64,000 bases of DNA from JAHELQ01 sp964491915 (GTDB lineage: Bacteria; Acidobacteriota; Aminicenantia; UBA2199). A model generated the notes under the pieces. That model searched no databases. It was not told the origin of the DNA and saw only the letters and a list, made by a program, of their open reading frames with translations. The DNA is taken from assembly GCA_964491915.1 (NCBI GenBank), contig CAZBHS010000002.1, positions 62,001 through 126,000 of the forward strand, in the 5' to 3' direction. Position numbers and translations under genes: made by a program. Positions within the stretch are counted from its first letter, which is position 1; the number at the start of each line of letters is the position of its first letter. This document shows, piece after piece, positions 25,958 through 34,175 of the stretch.

Positions 25958-26099
25958 CCTTTGCTCCTTATTGTAGTTCAGACCCCTTTATTTTACCTTT
26001 TTTAGAAAAATTGTAAAAGAGGGAAAACTGGATTCACGCATTGACAGAATACTCCCAATACTTATAAAATGGATTCATGAAATGAATGAAGGAGTTAGG

Positions 26100-26561
26100 A
26101 TGAAAAAAGACGAGGCATATAAATGGGCTGGCAAACAGGTAAGGGCCCAGGTCAAACGGCACGCCGATGTTGTGGCCACATTGGCGAACACCGCTGCAAT
26201 ATTGAGAAGTCGTTTTGAAAATTTTTTTTGGGTGGGCTTTTATTTTTTAAAAGACGATCATCTAATTCTTGGTCCTTTCCAGGGCCCGCCGGCTTGCATG
26301 AAATTATCGCTCGATAACGGAGTATGCGCCGCATCCGCCAATTCAAAGGAAACAATCGTAGTTCCCAATGTGCATGAATTTCCCGGCCACGTAGCTTGCG
26401 ATTCCCGTTCCAACTCGGAAATTGTCGTTCCGTTATTCGATAAAAACAAACGGCTAAAAGCCCTATTGGATGTTGATAGTGAGTCATTTTCTGATTTCAA
26501 TCAGACCGATGCGGATGGATTGGATGCCATTGCCCGACAATTGACTGAAATCTGGGATTAA
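26100..26561 (+). CDS. msrC: Free methionine-(R)-sulfoxide reductase (GAF domain)
   Basis: A 153-aa GAF-fold enzyme that reduces free Met-R-sulfoxide. The three redox cysteines are present at C66, C76 and C100 (PACMKL, GVCAAS, HVACDSRS), with the same 10- and 24-residue spacing as E. coli fRMsr, and the LGPFQG and SEIVVPL blocks are intact. ATG 26100 is preferred because GGAG sits 5 nt upstream; an in-frame start at 26082 would add six residues. It is followed after 14 nt by a flavin reductase-like gene, suggesting an operon for oxidative damage or sulfoxide reduction. Confidence 0.9.
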   Translation: MKKDEAYKWAGKQVRAQVKRHADVVATLANTAAILRSRFENFFWVGFYFLKDDHLILGPFQGPPACMKLSLDNGVCAASANSKETIVVPNVHEFPGHVACDSRSNSEIVVPLFDKNKRLKALLDVDSESFSDFNQTDADGLDAIARQLTEIWD

Positions 26562-26575
26562 AAGAGGAGAGAGAG

Positions 26576-27094
26576 ATGAATCATTCTGAAGAGCAGCTTA
26601 GCGTCATTGATGTTGAATCGATTTCCGAGAACGTTTTTAAATTGATCGATAAAGACTGGATGCTCATTACCGCCGGAAATGCCGAAAACCTGAACACCAT
26701 GACAGCTTCATGGGGAGGATTGGGTATTTTGTGGCACCGGCGTGTGGCGTTCGTGTTTGTTCGGCCTACCCGCTACACCTACCAATTTATGGAAGATAAA
26801 CATCTGTTTTCTTTGAGTTTCTTCGGCGGCAATTATAGAGAAGCCTTAAATCTATGCGGCACGTTGAGCGGACGGGATGTCAATAAAGTGGAGAAGGCCG
26901 GTTTGACTCCTGCATACCGGGAGAACGGAGGAATCTATTTTCAGGAAGCCGAAATGGTCCTTGTTTGCAAAAAATTGTATTCCGATGACCTAAAGCCTGA
27001 ATTGTTCCTCGATTCCACCATCGAAGACAATTACCCCAAAAAAGACTACCATCGAATGTATATCGGTGAAATTATCGAAGTATTGAAAAAATAG
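26576..27094 (+). CDS. Flavin reductase-like FMN-binding protein
   Basis: A 172-aa cytoplasmic protein of the flavin reductase-like domain family. Characteristic blocks are the N-terminal NTMTASWGGLGILW, the VRPTRYTYQFM segment that contacts FMN phosphate, and FFGGNYREAL. Such proteins bind FMN and act as reductase or electron-transfer partners. It follows msrC by 14 nt with GAGAGAG upstream of the ATG, so co-translation is likely and a role in supplying electrons to oxidative-stress repair is plausible, though inferred. It ends next to the terminator of the convergent amidohydrolase transcript. Confidence 0.8.
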   Translation: MNHSEEQLSVIDVESISENVFKLIDKDWMLITAGNAENLNTMTASWGGLGILWHRRVAFVFVRPTRYTYQFMEDKHLFSLSFFGGNYREALNLCGTLSGRDVNKVEKAGLTPAYRENGGIYFQEAEMVLVCKKLYSDDLKPELFLDSTIEDNYPKKDYHRMYIGEIIEVLKK

Positions 27095-27122
27095 AAAAAA
27101 AGAGGCAGCGAAATTCGCCGCC
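27094..27122 (-). terminator. Intrinsic terminator of the M16/amidohydrolase transcript
   Basis: On the minus strand a nine-position stem with one mismatch (27104-27112 paired with 27114-27122) is followed by a U-rich run (complement of A-rich 27094-27103). It is 22 nt after the amidohydrolase stop. The plus strand has no T-run, so it acts on minus-strand transcripts. Confidence 0.7.
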
Positions 27123-27143
27123 CCAAAATCATGGCTGAAATTT

Positions 27144-28862
27144 TTATTTGACTTGCGCGCCGTTGTATACAATCGTTCCATTGACAATCGTCATGCGAAC
27201 CGGCATCGATAGAATCGCTTTTTTGTCCTTTGCGGCAAGTTCCAAAAGATTACCGTCAAATACTGTCAAGTCCGCGAGCTTTCCCTTCTCGATCGAACCA
27301 AGAATCTTTTCATTGAACGATGCGTAGGCGGATCCAAGGGTAAAATATTTCACGGCGTCAATGATTGAAATTTGCTCTTCTGGAAACCAACCATCCTCGG
27401 GTGTTCCGTTTTGAATATTCTTTCGTTCAACCGAGGAATAAAGCCCCCGGCGGGGGTCCAATGGTTCCACCGGCCAATCGGAACCAAACGCCAGCATGAT
27501 TCCCTTTTGCCCGAAAGAATTCCATCGATATCCTTGACGGGCCCGTTCAGTTCCGATGCGATCTTCAACCACCAATAGATCCGTGGTGCAATGGGTCGGC
27601 TGCATCGATGGAATCATGCCCAACACCTTGTAGCGAAGCAGATCTTCATCCCGCACAAATTGGGAGTGCTCGATACGATGGCGTAATCCCTTTTTTCCAG
27701 TTTTTTTCTGAGCCTTTTGCACAGCGTTTAGGACCAAATGGACACCGCGATTGCCAATGGCGTGAACGCCGATTTGCCAATTATTCATATGAGCTTTCTC
27801 AACTAAAGCATCCAATTCTTCTTCCGGATGAATTAACAGTCCTTTTGAATCGGGACGGTGTTTAAAAGGCTCGAACATAGCCGCGGTGGCAGAACCAATG
27901 GTACCGTCACAGAAAATCTTCAAAAAACTCACCTTCACCATATCGTCACCCTGATTCATGGCGATGCCTTTGTCCAGATAATGTTGGATACCTTCAATGG
28001 GAAGCCAAACATTGAAGCGCAAAGAGAGTTTTCCGTCTTCCTTCAACTGATTCAACCGCTGAATGAGTTCCAAAGATCCGGATGTGGTGACACTTGTGAG
28101 TCCTAGACGATTGGCATATTCTATTCCCGCTTCTAGGGTATTTCCTTTTGCCGCCCCGGGCACTTTCATTTTTGGACCCTCAATGTTAGCGGCTAACTCC
28201 TCGGCGGTTTCTTTTAGAATGCCAGTGGGAGTACCGTCTTCGAAGCGTTGAATTTCACCGCCTTGTGGGTCGGGAGTATCTTTCGTTATTCCGGCCATCG
28301 TGAGCGCCGCCGAGTTGAGCCAGATAGAATGGCCGTCTACCCGGGTGATGATAACCGGATTGTTGGGAGCCACTTTGTCAAGATGATAACGATCCGGCCA
28401 CTTTTTATCTTCAAAGTAAGCGTGGTTGAAATGATAGGCCCGGATAACCGCGCCTTCCGGAGAAATTCGCACCGCTTCTTTCACTTTTTCGAGAATTTCT
28501 TCCAAACCCAAAAAACGGACGCTCAATCGTTCTGTCACGGCTTTGGCGCCGGATTCGAAATGAACATGAGCATCATGAAGACCGGGCACAATGGTCTTTC
28601 CCGATAAATCAACCACTCTTGTATCCGGGCCTTTTAATTTCGACACCTCGGCGTTGGATCCAAGGGCCAATATTCGCCCGTCTTTTATTGCGATAGCTTC
28701 ACATGATGGTAGTTTTGAATCGACGGTAACAACTGTAGCGTTGGTAAGAATCAGTTCAGCCACTTTATTTGTGGAATTTTCATCCGAACCGGTAGCTCCA
28801 CCGGAACAATTGGCAAAAAGCAGAACAAATACCAGTAGAATTATTATTCTGTACTTTTTCAT
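27144..28862 (-). CDS. Lipoprotein amidohydrolase (YtcJ/PF07969 type)
   Basis: A 572-aa metal-dependent amidohydrolase anchored as a lipoprotein: signal helix with lipobox FANC (C19). The metal-binding strand HDAHVH follows the IVPGLHDAH block, and the later FCDGTIGSATAAMFEPF, VHAIGNRG and AFGSDWPVEPLDP segments (with the final Asp ligand) match YtcJ-like enzymes. The reaction is unknown; the family includes N-acyl amino acid and other amide hydrolases. ATG 28862 is preferred over a TTG at 28883, because the lipobox spacing then fits and GAGAGAGG lies upstream. It is the last gene of the run with two M16 proteases, 26 nt after the second. Confidence 0.8.
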   Translation of the reverse strand: MKKYRIIILLVFVLLFANCSGGATGSDENSTNKVAELILTNATVVTVDSKLPSCEAIAIKDGRILALGSNAEVSKLKGPDTRVVDLSGKTIVPGLHDAHVHFESGAKAVTERLSVRFLGLEEILEKVKEAVRISPEGAVIRAYHFNHAYFEDKKWPDRYHLDKVAPNNPVIITRVDGHSIWLNSAALTMAGITKDTPDPQGGEIQRFEDGTPTGILKETAEELAANIEGPKMKVPGAAKGNTLEAGIEYANRLGLTSVTTSGSLELIQRLNQLKEDGKLSLRFNVWLPIEGIQHYLDKGIAMNQGDDMVKVSFLKIFCDGTIGSATAAMFEPFKHRPDSKGLLIHPEEELDALVEKAHMNNWQIGVHAIGNRGVHLVLNAVQKAQKKTGKKGLRHRIEHSQFVRDEDLLRYKVLGMIPSMQPTHCTTDLLVVEDRIGTERARQGYRWNSFGQKGIMLAFGSDWPVEPLDPRRGLYSSVERKNIQNGTPEDGWFPEEQISIIDAVKYFTLGSAYASFNEKILGSIEKGKLADLTVFDGNLLELAAKDKKAILSMPVRMTIVNGTIVYNGAQVK

Positions 28863-28888
28863 TTTAAATGATACCTCTCTCAATTCGT

Positions 28889-30202
28889 TTATTTACTGTC
28901 CGGACCGATGATCACTTTCACCTGGTGGGCAGGATTGAATGTAGCGGTGATAAAATCGTTCATTTCCCGCAATGTGACAGAATCGATCCGGTCAAATATC
29001 TTAACTATAAAATCATAGCCCAATCCATAAGATTCAAATAAGGCAATGTACAACGAGCGGCTATGTTTGGTTTCTGTGTGCCGCATCAACTCACCTTTTG
29101 AATATTCTTTCGTTACATCGAGTTCATCTTTTGTAATTCCAGATTCCCTCAATTTTTTGATGATATCTTCAAGAGCCAGCGCAGCCTGGTTGAGCTGTTT
29201 GGGGCTGGTTTTCACATACAGAGCCAAAATCCCCGCATCTTTCATTCGCATGAGTTCCGACTCGGCGGTATAGGCGAGATTTTTATCTTCACGAATTTCC
29301 CACAGGCGCGACCCCACACCAATGCCCGTCAATATTTCCAACATCATGGCGAGACAATAATCTTTCTTGTTCGAAACCGCAGGCACAGGGAAGCCATAGG
29401 CGAGGAGGACTTCGTCTGTCTCCCTTTTTATAACTATCTCTTTGATTTCTGGTATCTCAGTTTTTATCGAAACTGTCTTCACTGGTCTTCCAACCGGAAA
29501 ATCTTTGAAATGCCTGGAGAACATTTTTTTCAGTTTTTCTTCTTCCAAATCCGTTGCAACTGAAAACACCATATTTTTTAGAGTAAAATGTTCACTTAAA
29601 AAATTCAGAACATGTTTTCTCTTTATATTTTTTTGCGTGTCCTTCGTTCCATAAACTGACCCTCCATAACCGGGAGTTTTAAAAAAAGAATTCATCAAGG
29701 AAAATTTCATGGCGAGATGAGAATCATCCTCAAGAATTTCAAGCGCAAATTCCATCTGCTTTTTTATTTCAGAAATTCTAAGGTTTGAAACCAAAGGATT
29801 TTTTAAAACCGATGAAAGTAACTCCATCGTCTCATCAAGATTTTCTGTTAAAGACTTAACAGTAATAACAGCAAAATCTCCATCCACCTGCCAGGAGAAT
29901 GTTGAGCCTAATTTCATCAAATGATTAATTTTTCCCCTATTCGGAAGGCCAATCGACAGCCAGGTGGACAAATAAGAAATCCCCTGAAACCCTGATGGTT
30001 CCTGCTTTTGACCGGCATTGACAAAAATCTGAAGCGCTGTGATCTTCGATACTGGTTCATATTGATAAAGAACCTGAAACATCTGGGTGATTTCGATTTT
30101 TTTCGGCGATTCTGAGGGATTTATAGCGTTCGAATGTTGAGGAAAAAATGCCATTAAATTAACAATAAATAGAAGGACAATTCCGCTAGTAAATCGCTTC
30201 AT
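28889..30202 (-). CDS. M16-family peptidase homologue lacking the zinc motif (inactive subunit)
   Basis: A 437-aa exported protein with a signal peptide (about residues 1-26, cleavage near HSNA). The fold resembles pitrilysin-type M16 halves, and the C-terminal substrate-binding segment with LWEIREDKNLAYTAES is present. At the position of the HxxEH zinc site it has YLSTW, so it cannot bind zinc and should be the non-catalytic partner, as in two-subunit M16B proteases such as Sphingomonas SPH2682 or mitochondrial processing peptidase alpha. The active partner is the gene just upstream (1-nt gap). Confidence 0.8.
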   Translation of the reverse strand: MKRFTSGIVLLFIVNLMAFFPQHSNAINPSESPKKIEITQMFQVLYQYEPVSKITALQIFVNAGQKQEPSGFQGISYLSTWLSIGLPNRGKINHLMKLGSTFSWQVDGDFAVITVKSLTENLDETMELLSSVLKNPLVSNLRISEIKKQMEFALEILEDDSHLAMKFSLMNSFFKTPGYGGSVYGTKDTQKNIKRKHVLNFLSEHFTLKNMVFSVATDLEEEKLKKMFSRHFKDFPVGRPVKTVSIKTEIPEIKEIVIKRETDEVLLAYGFPVPAVSNKKDYCLAMMLEILTGIGVGSRLWEIREDKNLAYTAESELMRMKDAGILALYVKTSPKQLNQAALALEDIIKKLRESGITKDELDVTKEYSKGELMRHTETKHSRSLYIALFESYGLGYDFIVKIFDRIDSVTLREMNDFITATFNPAHQVKVIIGPDSK

Positions 30203-30203
30203 G

Positions 30204-31583
30204 TCAAGATTCCTGTTTTGGAAAAATTTTAACTAATACATATTTTTGACCGCTTAAAAATTGGGCTGCCGATTTTCTTAATTGTTTGGAATTTAATTTA
30301 TCGAGTCGATTTTCCCGGTGACTATTTTTGGTCGCTTGTCGGTTCAACAATAAATACCTGGTAAATGCCGCCGCATGATTCAGACCTCGCTCCAGATATT
30401 CTTCGGAACTCACCTCCATCTGATTTTTTGCAGTGGTAACAAAATCGAAAGCCAGCATCCGCTCCGCAGGCGGGTAGTCATCCGGAGAATATCTGAATTG
30501 AGAAATCTCCTTAAAAAATTTTAGCAACCGGCTTCTGGCAGGTTTGAAATTTTTTTGGTCCAGAACCAGGCGAACCAACACAGCCCCGCCATACATCAGG
30601 GACATATATTGCATCGATACTTCATCGACAATTCTTCGCCTTCCACGCAAAACACCTCCTAAAAGAGGATTGACGCCTTCGCTTAAAATTTGTGATAGCG
30701 TACGCATCGGCAATTGACTGGGATCGTTGTAACAGGGAGCTGGGAAGGCGAAAATCAAATGGGTTTTTTTCACATCCATAAAATAATCTATTTCTATATT
30801 TTTTTTTAATTCCGGTGGAGTTGGAATGTTTTTCTCTTTAAAATCTGCGGTTTCATTAGTCGCCATCAATGTCTTGACCATTACTTCAGCATCCGTAAGA
30901 TTGACGCTGCCGACAATCGCTAAAGCGCAATTTCCAGGAAAAAAATATTTCTTATAAAAATCTCTTATCTCATCGGGCCCGACGTTTAGTATAGTGGGCA
31001 AACGTCCGAATACCGGAAGACTATACGGATGTCCAGAAAAAAGATGCCGCAATGCGAGAGATCGTCCCAATCTCACCGGGTCATCCTCAATATGCTTGAT
31101 TTCCCTCTCAATCACTTTTTTTTCTTTGTCAAGAGCCGCTGTCGCTACATTAAAATTAAAAATCATTTTTTTTAAAACAGAAAGTCCGAATTCCAACTCG
31201 TCAGCCGGCAAGGATATCTCAAATGTCGCAAGATCTCGATCGGTATGACCGTTGAAATATCCGCCATGAGCCCTGATTACCTTACTGAAATCGCGGCGGA
31301 ATATAATCAGGTGTTCCAATAAATGCAAAACTCCGTTATTTTTTTCCGATTCATCCTTCGATCCAACATTCACCGCCAACACGATATTTACCAGAGGGAG
31401 GTTTTTTTTATTTACAATCACCACATTTAACCGATTTTCCAACTCGAAAGAGGTAAAATCTTTTTCGTTGGGCTCTGTGGCGTGAATAAGAAAAAAATTG
31501 GCGGAAAAAATGATCAAACAAATTAACACATATCTTCGCATTCCCATTAAACCCATTGTAATGAAACACGAATGTACTGTCAA
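30204..31583 (-). CDS. M16-family zinc peptidase (active subunit)
   Basis: A 459-aa exported metalloprotease with the inverted zinc motif HxxEH (H87, E90, H91 in HLLEHL) and the downstream Glu ligand region (IEREIKHIEDDP). A signal peptide follows one of several close ATG codons: the third Met (31541), giving MRRYVLICLIIFSANF, is the most likely true start, while the longer frame from 31583 adds 14 residues without a ribosome site. It would pair with the zinc-less homologue encoded immediately downstream. The substrate is unknown; probably periplasmic peptides. Confidence 0.82.
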   Translation of the reverse strand: MTVHSCFITMGLMGMRRYVLICLIIFSANFFLIHATEPNEKDFTSFELENRLNVVIVNKKNLPLVNIVLAVNVGSKDESEKNNGVLHLLEHLIIFRRDFSKVIRAHGGYFNGHTDRDLATFEISLPADELEFGLSVLKKMIFNFNVATAALDKEKKVIEREIKHIEDDPVRLGRSLALRHLFSGHPYSLPVFGRLPTILNVGPDEIRDFYKKYFFPGNCALAIVGSVNLTDAEVMVKTLMATNETADFKEKNIPTPPELKKNIEIDYFMDVKKTHLIFAFPAPCYNDPSQLPMRTLSQILSEGVNPLLGGVLRGRRRIVDEVSMQYMSLMYGGAVLVRLVLDQKNFKPARSRLLKFFKEISQFRYSPDDYPPAERMLAFDFVTTAKNQMEVSSEEYLERGLNHAAAFTRYLLLNRQATKNSHRENRLDKLNSKQLRKSAAQFLSGQKYVLVKIFPKQES

Positions 31584-31681
31584 ATAAATTTATCGCAGCC
31601 CTGTAGCTTTTGCTTCACAATCGACATATAGGGGACGTTGGGGTCTAGAATGAAAGCTCCGGGAGTTATCCGGCGGGCTTA

Positions 31682-34144
31682 TCAGTCCACCGGTTTATCA
31701 GCCGATTCGTCACTTCTAACTTTGTCGAGGGAAACCAGAAAATCTTCATTCCGGAGATTGATAATTTTTACCCCCTGAGTCGCGCGTCCCTGGGAGCGAA
31801 TCTTGGTAGAATACTGTTTGTTCAAAATTCCCTTCTTAGACGATAGGATAATGTCCTCGGTGTCTGAGAGGGTAACCAGGCCGATCACCTTCCCAATCCG
31901 TTCGGTGATTTTTATGTTGATCAAACCTTTTCCGCCCCTGGTTTGGAGTCGATAGAGGGATAAATCGGATTTTTTCCCAAATCCATTTTCAGTTACAGTT
32001 AAAATATATTTGTCATTGGGGCTAATAATATCCGCGCCCACAAGGAAATCATCGTCATCTATCCGGATGCCAATGACTCCTCTAGCGTTACGTCCCATTT
32101 CGCGTACATTATCCTCTTTGAATTTCAGAGCCTTACCTTGATGAGAACCCAAAATAATTTCATTTTGACCATTGGTGATTTGAGCCTCGAACAATACATC
32201 GCCTTCCGGAACATCTGCGGCAATAATACCGTTAACCCTCGGTTTCGAGAAAGCTTCGAGCGACGTTTTTTTCACATACCCTTTCCGGGAAAAGAGCATG
32301 ACATACCGGTCGGGGGAAAATTCCTTCACATTAATTACGGAGCAAACCTTTTCATCGCCAATGATTCCTATTAAGCGATTAATCGGTTTACCGCGCCCCG
32401 TGGTATCGCCCTCCGGAATATCGTAGACCTTGATCCAGAACATCCGTCCTTTTTCAGTAAAGGTCAAGATATAGTCGTGAGCCGAGGCGACAAACACTCG
32501 AGAAATGACATCTTCCTCTTTGAGTCCGAAACCACGTTTTCCCATAGTACCGCGATTCTGATTTTTATAGGAGCTAAGAGTGGTCCGTTTGATATAACCT
32601 TTTTTAGTGTAAAGAATGACGAAATCTTCATCTTTGATGAGATCTTCGATATTGATGTCGGAGAGTTCCTGCTCAATAATGGTTGTACGGCGTGAATCCT
32701 GATACTGATCCCTGACAGTGGTCAATTCATTTTTAATGACACTCAAGAGCAACGTCTCGCTGGACAAAAGTTCTTTTAAGTAGTTAATCAATTTAAGGAG
32801 CTCCACATATTCCGCTTCCAATTTATCTATTTCAAGACCGGTTAACCGGTACAATTGCATATCGAGGATGGCGTCAGTCTGAATGGAGGACAGCGGTAAC
32901 GAATCCATCAAGTTTTTCTTAGCTTGTTCACGGTTTTTCGAACCGCGGATGATCTTGATGACCAGATCGAGTTTATCCAGTGCAATTTTCAGACCTTCAA
33001 TAATATGCGCCCGACGTTCCGCCTTTTCCAAATCATAAAGAGATCTGCGACGAATAATCTCTTTTCTGTGGCCAAGGAAAAAATTAAAATATTCGCTAAG
33101 GTTAAATTGTTTCGGTTGATTATTGACAATTGCCAATAAATTTATAGAGAAAGTGGTTTGAAATTGTGTAAATTTATATAGAGAGTTTAATATGACTTCC
33201 GGAATTTCATCTCTCTTGACTTCAATGACAATCCGCATACCTTCCCGGTCGGATTCATCCCTCAAATCATGGATTCCCGTAACCTTTTTCATTCTAACGA
33301 GTTTAGCGATATTCTCAAGAATTCTCGCTTTATTGGTTTGATACGGAATTTCAGTTACAACAATTTTTTGTCTACCTTTTTGGTCTGTCTCGATGACCGC
33401 TTTCGCCCTGACAATAATCGTTCCCCTGCCAGTCTCATAAGCGTTGAGCAACGATTGTCTTCCAAAAATAAATCCGCCGGTGGGAAAATCGGGTCCCCTA
33501 ACGATCTCCATCAATTCAGCGATGGACGAATCCTTTTTATCCATATAATAGATGAATCCATCGATCAGTTCCTTAATATTATGGGGGGGTATCGAGGTGG
33601 CCATTCCGACCGCAATACCGGAGCTTCCATTTAAAAGAAGCATCGGTAGAAGCGCGGGAAATATCGTCGGCTCGCTCAATGACTCGTCATAGTTCGGGAT
33701 AAAATCGACAGTGTTTTTATCAATATCGTTCAAGAGTTCATTGGCTATTTTTTGGAGGCGAATTTCAGTATAACGCATGGCCGCCGGAGGATCGCCATCT
33801 ATGGAACCGAAGTTTCCTTGACCGTTCACAAGTGGATAGCGCAACGAAAACTCCTGAGCCATCCGAACCAATGTGTCGTAAACCGCGGAATCGCCATGGG
33901 GATGATATTTACCGATTACATCGCCAACGATTCTGGCGGATTTTTTATATGCTTGATTGTAATGAGTTCCAGTTTGATGAAGCGAATAGAGAGAACGCCT
34001 ATGTACCGGCTTCAATCCATCACGTATATCCGGAATGGCCCTCCCGATGATTACGCTCATAGAGTAATCTAGATAGGAGGTATGCATTTCGTTTTCAATT
34101 GTTACCGGCTCAATTTTTTCCTTAATTTCAATATCTTTATCCAT
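31682..34144 (-). CDS. gyrA: DNA gyrase subunit A
   Basis: An 820-aa subunit that breaks and rejoins DNA in negative supercoiling. The active-site Tyr is Y125 in MRYTE. The quinolone-resistance region is wild type: GDSAVYD with S86 and D90. The C-terminal beta-pinwheel contains the GyrA box QTRGGKG (about residue 733), which separates gyrase from topoisomerase IV ParC. It lies 31 nt downstream of gyrB on the leading strand. The C-terminal tail after the pinwheel is acidic (DKVRSDESADKPVD). Confidence 0.96.
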   Translation of the reverse strand: MDKDIEIKEKIEPVTIENEMHTSYLDYSMSVIIGRAIPDIRDGLKPVHRRSLYSLHQTGTHYNQAYKKSARIVGDVIGKYHPHGDSAVYDTLVRMAQEFSLRYPLVNGQGNFGSIDGDPPAAMRYTEIRLQKIANELLNDIDKNTVDFIPNYDESLSEPTIFPALLPMLLLNGSSGIAVGMATSIPPHNIKELIDGFIYYMDKKDSSIAELMEIVRGPDFPTGGFIFGRQSLLNAYETGRGTIIVRAKAVIETDQKGRQKIVVTEIPYQTNKARILENIAKLVRMKKVTGIHDLRDESDREGMRIVIEVKRDEIPEVILNSLYKFTQFQTTFSINLLAIVNNQPKQFNLSEYFNFFLGHRKEIIRRRSLYDLEKAERRAHIIEGLKIALDKLDLVIKIIRGSKNREQAKKNLMDSLPLSSIQTDAILDMQLYRLTGLEIDKLEAEYVELLKLINYLKELLSSETLLLSVIKNELTTVRDQYQDSRRTTIIEQELSDINIEDLIKDEDFVILYTKKGYIKRTTLSSYKNQNRGTMGKRGFGLKEEDVISRVFVASAHDYILTFTEKGRMFWIKVYDIPEGDTTGRGKPINRLIGIIGDEKVCSVINVKEFSPDRYVMLFSRKGYVKKTSLEAFSKPRVNGIIAADVPEGDVLFEAQITNGQNEIILGSHQGKALKFKEDNVREMGRNARGVIGIRIDDDDFLVGADIISPNDKYILTVTENGFGKKSDLSLYRLQTRGGKGLINIKITERIGKVIGLVTLSDTEDIILSSKKGILNKQYSTKIRSQGRATQGVKIINLRNEDFLVSLDKVRSDESADKPVD

Positions 34145-34175
34145 TCTATTTCCAACCTTTTCTTATTATATATAC

